This document shows positions 23,776-28,218 of a stretch of 28,218 nucleotides of DNA, one piece after another (within the stretch, counting starts at the first letter, position 1; each line of letters begins with the position of its first letter). Origin of the DNA: JACJWR01 sp964547485 (GTDB lineage: Bacteria; Actinomycetota; Actinomycetes; S36-B12; UBA10799); NCBI GenBank assembly GCA_964547485.1, contig CAZJNU010000029.1, forward strand, positions 1 through 28,218, written 5' to 3'. Under the pieces are notes generated by a model, which ran no database searches, had not been told where the DNA came from, and saw only the letters and a list, made by a program, of their open reading frames with translations. The position numbers and the translations under genes are program-made.

Positions 23776-25929
23776 GTGGAACCCAATCCGGGACCCCACC
23801 TTGAAGGAGGAGAGGATCTCCGCGGCCTCTCGGGCGCAAGCGTAACCCGCGAGGAGTTGCGCGCCGAGTTGACGGCGACCCGCGAGCACCTGCGCAGCGT
23901 GCTGGCCACGGTCGAGCACAACATCACCCTGCTTGACGCAGGCGACTCGAGAACGACACCTGTCGGACCAGCTGCGACTACGCCGACTGCCGAACCGGCC
24001 TGGGCGGCAGCGGCAACCTGGGCGGCACCGGCAACCTGGGCGGCACCGGCAGACGAGCCGATAGTGGCGGCACCGGCGACCGAGCCGGCCGCACCGGAGC
24101 CGGGCTGGTACGACTGGGGGGACCAGGGTCAGTTCTATTGGTCTGGTCAGTACTGGCAGCACACCTCTGGCGAGCTGGTGGCCCCCGCTCCGACACCGAC
24201 CGAGGCCGGCGGTCACCAGGTCCAGACCGTGCTGCTCACGGTCGGCGGACTGCTCGTATCGGCGGCCGCACTCGCGTTCGCCTTCTTCGCCTACCAGTGG
24301 CTGCCGCTTCCCGCGCAACTCGGGATGCTGGCACTCGGCGCGCTCGCAGCCGGCGTCGCCGCCATCGGTCTGCGATCCCGGCTGCCTATCGCATCCGCAG
24401 CCTTCGCGGCCATCTCCTTTGTGACAGTGCTGGTGGTTGTTGGGGCGGCACCAGCCAAGCAGGCGGTCCCGGCGAACTGGTCGCCAACGAATCACCCCGA
24501 CCACCTCTGGTTCCCGCTGGCGTCGTTGGTGGTCGCACTGGTGGCCGCGTGGCTCGGCACGAAGCTTCGCGTCACGGCTTGGCAATGGTTGGCCGCCGCA
24601 GCAGGTCCCGCCTTCTGGGCCTGGTCCTGGTTGGCGCTGGGATTGGCGACCCTCAGCAATCCGGACTGGCTCGGGCTGATGCTGATTCCGATCGCCCTGG
24701 CAGTCATCGCGATCGTCGCCGCGATGGACGTCAGGCGAGGACGCGGATCGGGTTCGTTGACTGCCGGGTGGTGGATCGGGCTCACCGCCGCGGGCACGCT
24801 ACTGCTCGGATATCTGGGATTGGGACTCGCGATCGCCTGGATAGTCAGCGTGGCAGAGGGTGACTCCGCCGGGATCGCCGGAGTTACCCTCGTGTCCCTG
24901 GCGGTCGTCACAGCGATGATCGGGGCGGTCGGTTGGGTAGTCATTCGCGTCGGTCGCCCGGCACCCCAGTTGACCGAAGGCGGTGAGTCAGGCGGCGGTC
25001 CGGATACCAGGCGTCGGGGAACCGTTCGGGGGCGCTGGCGGCTGGCGCTCGTTGGCTCGGCCTACCTGACCTGGATCGCAGCCAGCCAATACGCGGGCTG
25101 GCTGATGGACCCGGATCAGCCGATATCAACTCTCATTGCCTGGGCGGTGGTGGTGGTCGCGGCTGTCCCTGCGGCGGCGGCATTGGCGGCGGCAGGGGTG
25201 TCTGCGGGCAGTCCTCGCAACCGGGGTTCCTGGCCAGCCGCGTTCGTGGTGGGTTACCCGATCCTGTTCGTGGCGCTGGCGCCGCTGTTCGCGCAATTGA
25301 CTCCGTGGGAGGCGGCCAGCTATGGACGCGGAGCGCTGTTGTACGTCAGCGGGGCCCTCGCGCTGGCGGCGGGCCTGGTTACCCACTCGGGGCGAGGCCT
25401 GCTGTGGGCTGCGCCGCCACTGTGGTGGCTGGCCGCAGCGGTGACCACCGGACGGCCGCTCTCGTTCGTGGCGATCTCGGTTGCTGCGGTCGCGCTGAGC
25501 TGCATCGGCTGGCTGCATTCGATCTGGCTGCCGCGACGGCACGGCGACGCCACCGGCGGACCATCCTCACTGCTCTGGGCGGCAATGCCAATCTTCGGCT
25601 GGTCGATCATGGTGGTGGCAGATCCTTCAGGCTGGCCGGGACCGGAACCCTCGGCCGTTCAGCAGGTTGCCGTGGCTGCGCTGCTGGCCCTGGTATTCGC
25701 CGTCGTCGCTGCCGCCGGTGTGCACACCCGATTGGCCGGCCTCATCGTGGGCGGGATTTGGGCCACCCTCTTCTTCGCAGTCGTCGCTCTGATTCCGTTG
25801 GTGTCCGGCTTCCCCACCTGGATCTATCTGCTGGCCGCGGGTCTGGTGCTGTTGGCCGCCGGTATGCAGTTGGAACGGCTCCGTCGCGGACAGGCGGTCG
25901 CGCGGTCGTTCCTCTCCGAGTGCCGCTGA
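23776..25929 (+). CDS. large polytopic membrane protein with a DUF2510-like segment
   Basis: A 717-residue protein. The N-terminus has a helical coiled-coil-like stretch (TREELRAELTATREHLRSVL), an Ala/Pro/Trp linker with a tandem TWAAPA repeat, then PGWYDWGDQGQFYWSGQYW, which resembles the DUF2510 Trp-rich motif. About 550 residues of many hydrophobic helices, roughly sixteen or more, follow, with no charged transport motif. The layout resembles actinobacterial proteins annotated with an SCO7613 C-terminal-like membrane domain; that link is from memory and function is unknown. GAAGGGGG about 8 bases before the GTG at 23776 supports this start over an ATG 13 codons earlier. Coding bias is strong throughout. 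Confidence 0.65.
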   Translation: MEPNPGPHLEGGEDLRGLSGASVTREELRAELTATREHLRSVLATVEHNITLLDAGDSRTTPVGPAATTPTAEPAWAAAATWAAPATWAAPADEPIVAAPATEPAAPEPGWYDWGDQGQFYWSGQYWQHTSGELVAPAPTPTEAGGHQVQTVLLTVGGLLVSAAALAFAFFAYQWLPLPAQLGMLALGALAAGVAAIGLRSRLPIASAAFAAISFVTVLVVVGAAPAKQAVPANWSPTNHPDHLWFPLASLVVALVAAWLGTKLRVTAWQWLAAAAGPAFWAWSWLALGLATLSNPDWLGLMLIPIALAVIAIVAAMDVRRGRGSGSLTAGWWIGLTAAGTLLLGYLGLGLAIAWIVSVAEGDSAGIAGVTLVSLAVVTAMIGAVGWVVIRVGRPAPQLTEGGESGGGPDTRRRGTVRGRWRLALVGSAYLTWIAASQYAGWLMDPDQPISTLIAWAVVVVAAVPAAAALAAAGVSAGSPRNRGSWPAAFVVGYPILFVALAPLFAQLTPWEAASYGRGALLYVSGALALAAGLVTHSGRGLLWAAPPLWWLAAAVTTGRPLSFVAISVAAVALSCIGWLHSIWLPRRHGDATGGPSSLLWAAMPIFGWSIMVVADPSGWPGPEPSAVQQVAVAALLALVFAVVAAAGVHTRLAGLIVGGIWATLFFAVVALIPLVSGFPTWIYLLAAGLVLLAAGMQLERLRRGQAVARSFLSECR
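24010..24045 (+). repeat. 18-bp tandem repeat encoding TWAAPA
   Basis: Two copies of GCAACCTGGGCGGCACCG lie head to tail in the linker of the large membrane protein (boundaries approximate to a few bases). They keep frame and encode ATWAAP-type repeats; a diverged copy precedes them. Confidence 0.7.
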
Positions 25930-25941
25930 CAGGAGCCCCGG

Positions 25942-26941
25942 TCACACCCCGGCGCCAGCGGCGGGCAGGGTGAGGGTGAATCTGCAACCTGGTTCGACGT
26001 TGACCACACCGATGTTTCCGCCCTGGGCCTCCACGACGGCCTTCACCAGCGCCAGCCCGACTCCGCCCCCGTCGGATGTCCGGGCCGCATCGCCGCGCCA
26101 GCCCAACGTGAAGACCTCGGCCAAGTGAGGGTCAGGGATGCCGCCGCATTCATCCGAGACGGACACCTCCACGTGAGCACCCTCGTCCCTCGCCTCAACA
26201 ACCACAACTCCCCCCGAATTGGTATGGCGAACCGCGTTCACAATCAGGTTGTCCAAAATCCTGTTCAGGTAACCGATGTCGCAGGTGGCCTGACACTGGC
26301 CGACCCGTCGCCCGACAATCCTCACCCCACTGGTTCGGGCGGACGGTTCGGCGCTGGCCAGGGCATCACTGATCGCGTCCGCCACCGCCACCGGACGAAG
26401 GTCCAATGCCAGCGTTCCGGCCTGTATTCGGGACAGCCGGAAGAGGTCGTCCACCATGCCGGCGAGTTGGTCCACCTCGCTCAGGATCTGTCGGTGATAA
26501 CGGTCCGGATCGGGTGCCACCCCGTCCACCAAGGACTCGGCCATCACCCTCATCCCTGCTAACGGGGTACGCAGATCATGACTCATCCAGGCCACCATCT
26601 CGCGCCGCTGCTGTTCGGCCTCTGCCTCCGCGGCACGGGTGGTCTCGACCCGCGTGCGCGCCGCTTCCAATGCCGACACGCGCCGCGCCAGCATTAACCC
26701 GAAGGCGGCCGCCACCGGAATCGCGGCCAGCAAGATCCATAGCACCAACGTCAGGTCGTAGTCCGACAGGAACATCGCCTGAGCTGCCACCAGGATGCCG
26801 ACGGCTACCGAGCCGACGGCGGTAATCGGGGCCAGGGCAGCCGCCGCGCGGGGCCGGTTACGCCCAAGGGTTCCGACCGCCAGCAGTGACAGGGCGCCCG
26901 CGACCCCGGTCGCACCGGCGGCCACCAATACGACCTCGGCC

Positions 26942-26952
<11 letters not shown>
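25942..26952 (-). CDS. sensor histidine kinase
   Basis: A 336-residue kinase with three or more hydrophobic segments in the first 90 residues and no sizeable extracellular domain, so it probably senses within or near the membrane. A coiled region (95-118) leads to the H-box MSHDLRTPLAGM with phosphoacceptor His125. The ATPase part has the N-box LDNLIVNAVRH, G1 DECGGIPD and G2 GGGVGLALVK. Its GTG start overlaps the response regulator stop by 11 bases, so the pair is translationally coupled, regulator first. It should autophosphorylate and pass phosphate to Asp52 of that regulator. The signal is unknown; a divergent thioredoxin-like lipoprotein hints at envelope redox or oxidative stress. Confidence 0.9.
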
Positions 26953-27631
<679 letters not shown>

Positions 27632-27637
27632 CCCCGC

Positions 27638-27643
27638 AGCGTA
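27638..27643 (-). promoter_or_regulatory. -10 box TACGCT, leaderless start of the response regulator
   Basis: On the minus strand TACGCT is followed by 6 bases and the GTG at 27631. Confidence 0.5.
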
Positions 27644-27683
27644 AGCGTCCGACCGGCCAACGCACGATGGCCCGACCGCAGAC

Positions 27684-27701
27684 GTAATCCTTCTGTAATC
27701 C
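27684..27701 (+). promoter_or_regulatory. GTAATCC-N4-GTAATCC direct repeat, probable response regulator site
   Basis: GTAATCC at 27684-27690 and 27695-27701 are exact copies at an 11-base period. OmpR/PhoP-class regulators bind such tandem 7-base repeats as head-to-tail dimers. The site lies between the regulator gene and the divergent thioredoxin-like lipoprotein. Confidence 0.65.
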
Positions 27702-27736
27702 GAAGGTCCTTGGCAGCCGGGCGGCAATGAGGTCTG

Positions 27737-28218
27737 ATGGTTGCCATGATCACAACCGGCTCCCGCCGCAACCTGACCCTGGCCACCTTGGCTGTCGCCA
27801 CCGTCCTTACCGTCGCCGGCTGCTCAGCCGACACCGCGACCAGTAGTTCGTCGGCCAGTGGCGCGCCCAACTCCTCTCCATCGACAGCCGGGACACCGAC
27901 GGCAACCACCCAACCGGGTTCCGGCGCACCGTCGACGGCTCCAAGTGGCACTACGTCGAGCGCCCTGTCGGCCAGCCCGGCGGCAGCCGGGACAGCGGCC
28001 AGCTCCCCCGGCTCCTACATCGACTATGCCGACTATGAGTCCGATCCTGGCAAGTATGCGGGCAACGAGGTCGTACTGTTCTTCAATGCGTCCTGGTGCC
28101 CGACCTGCCAGGAGGCGACCAGCAACCTGGAATCCAGCACCATCCCGAATGGGTTGACTGTCGTATCGGTCGACTACGACGAAGCCACCGAACTCAAGCA
28201 GAAGTACGGGGTCACGGT
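27737..28218 (+). CDS. thioredoxin-like lipoprotein (partial, runs off the window)
   Basis: The frame has no stop before the window edge; 160 residues are seen. A short basic N-terminus and hydrophobic segment end in the lipobox LTVAGC (Cys29), so the protein is a predicted lipoprotein. A Ser/Thr/Pro/Ala-rich linker of about 65 residues follows, then a thioredoxin fold beginning near 93, with VVLFFNASWCPTC (CPTC at 121-124) and TVVSVDYDE. It should act on disulfides or as a reductase at the outer face of the membrane. GAGGT lies 5 bases before the ATG at 27737; an in-frame ATG at 27746 is possible. It is divergent from a two-component system and likely controlled by it. Confidence 0.8.
   Translation, partial: MVAMITTGSRRNLTLATLAVATVLTVAGCSADTATSSSSASGAPNSSPSTAGTPTATTQPGSGAPSTAPSGTTSSALSASPAAAGTAASSPGSYIDYADYESDPGKYAGNEVVLFFNASWCPTCQEATSNLESSTIPNGLTVVSVDYDEATELKQKYGVT

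Overview
The window is chromosomal DNA from a high-GC actinobacterium. The evidence is strong G/C third-position bias, many GTG starts, a DesA3-type acyl-CoA desaturase beside its ferredoxin reductase, a polyphosphate kinase 2, and many genes with a TANNNT -10 box only 6-7 bases before the start codon, the actinobacterial leaderless-mRNA layout. No rRNA, tRNA, transposase, phage gene or CRISPR array was recognised. The order or genus cannot be fixed from this sequence.

Layout. 1-666: a probable gene tail, a hairpin and about 550 bases without a convincing gene. 679-3134: an operon with every junction overlapping (small basic protein, YhhN-type lysoplasmalogenase, ABC ATPase, ABC-2 permease), followed by a 26-bp tandem repeat running into the 3' end of a methyltransferase gene. 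3220-4481 (minus): cupin, then methyltransferase. 4757-7184: PPK2, exonuclease III and CutC. 7362-9398: a secreted carboxypeptidase-regulatory-like protein and an ECF sigma factor fused to a zinc-binding anti-sigma-like motif, a membrane segment and a proline-rich tail. 9433-10821 (minus): exported beta-helix protein, divergent from the ferredoxin reductase/desaturase pair at 11027-13487, whose start overlaps a nested palindromic operator.

13619-21016 is a block of metabolism and transport: two YtcJ-like amidohydrolases (minus) flanking a DMT transporter (plus), then two MFS transporters (minus), the first of them closely linked to the second amidohydrolase. 21156-23596 holds a membrane-anchored DM13 protein, an SRPBCC protein and an exported clan GH-A-like glycoside hydrolase. 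23776-25929 encodes a very hydrophobic multi-spanning protein. The window ends with an OmpR-type two-component system (25942-27631, minus), divergent from a thioredoxin-like lipoprotein (27737 to the window edge, incomplete). A direct repeat typical of OmpR/PhoP regulators lies between them.

Functional themes are membrane lipid work (desaturase, lysoplasmalogenase with ABC transporter), envelope sensing and extracellular redox (membrane-tethered sigma factor, DM13, two-component system with thioredoxin lipoprotein), and uptake plus hydrolysis of an unknown amide-like substrate. No single wholly new system is evident. The best leads are the sigma/anti-sigma fusion, the desaturase operator with a possible C-terminal degron, the two-component/thioredoxin regulatory region, and the methyltransferase whose N-terminal coding sequence has no standard start codon.
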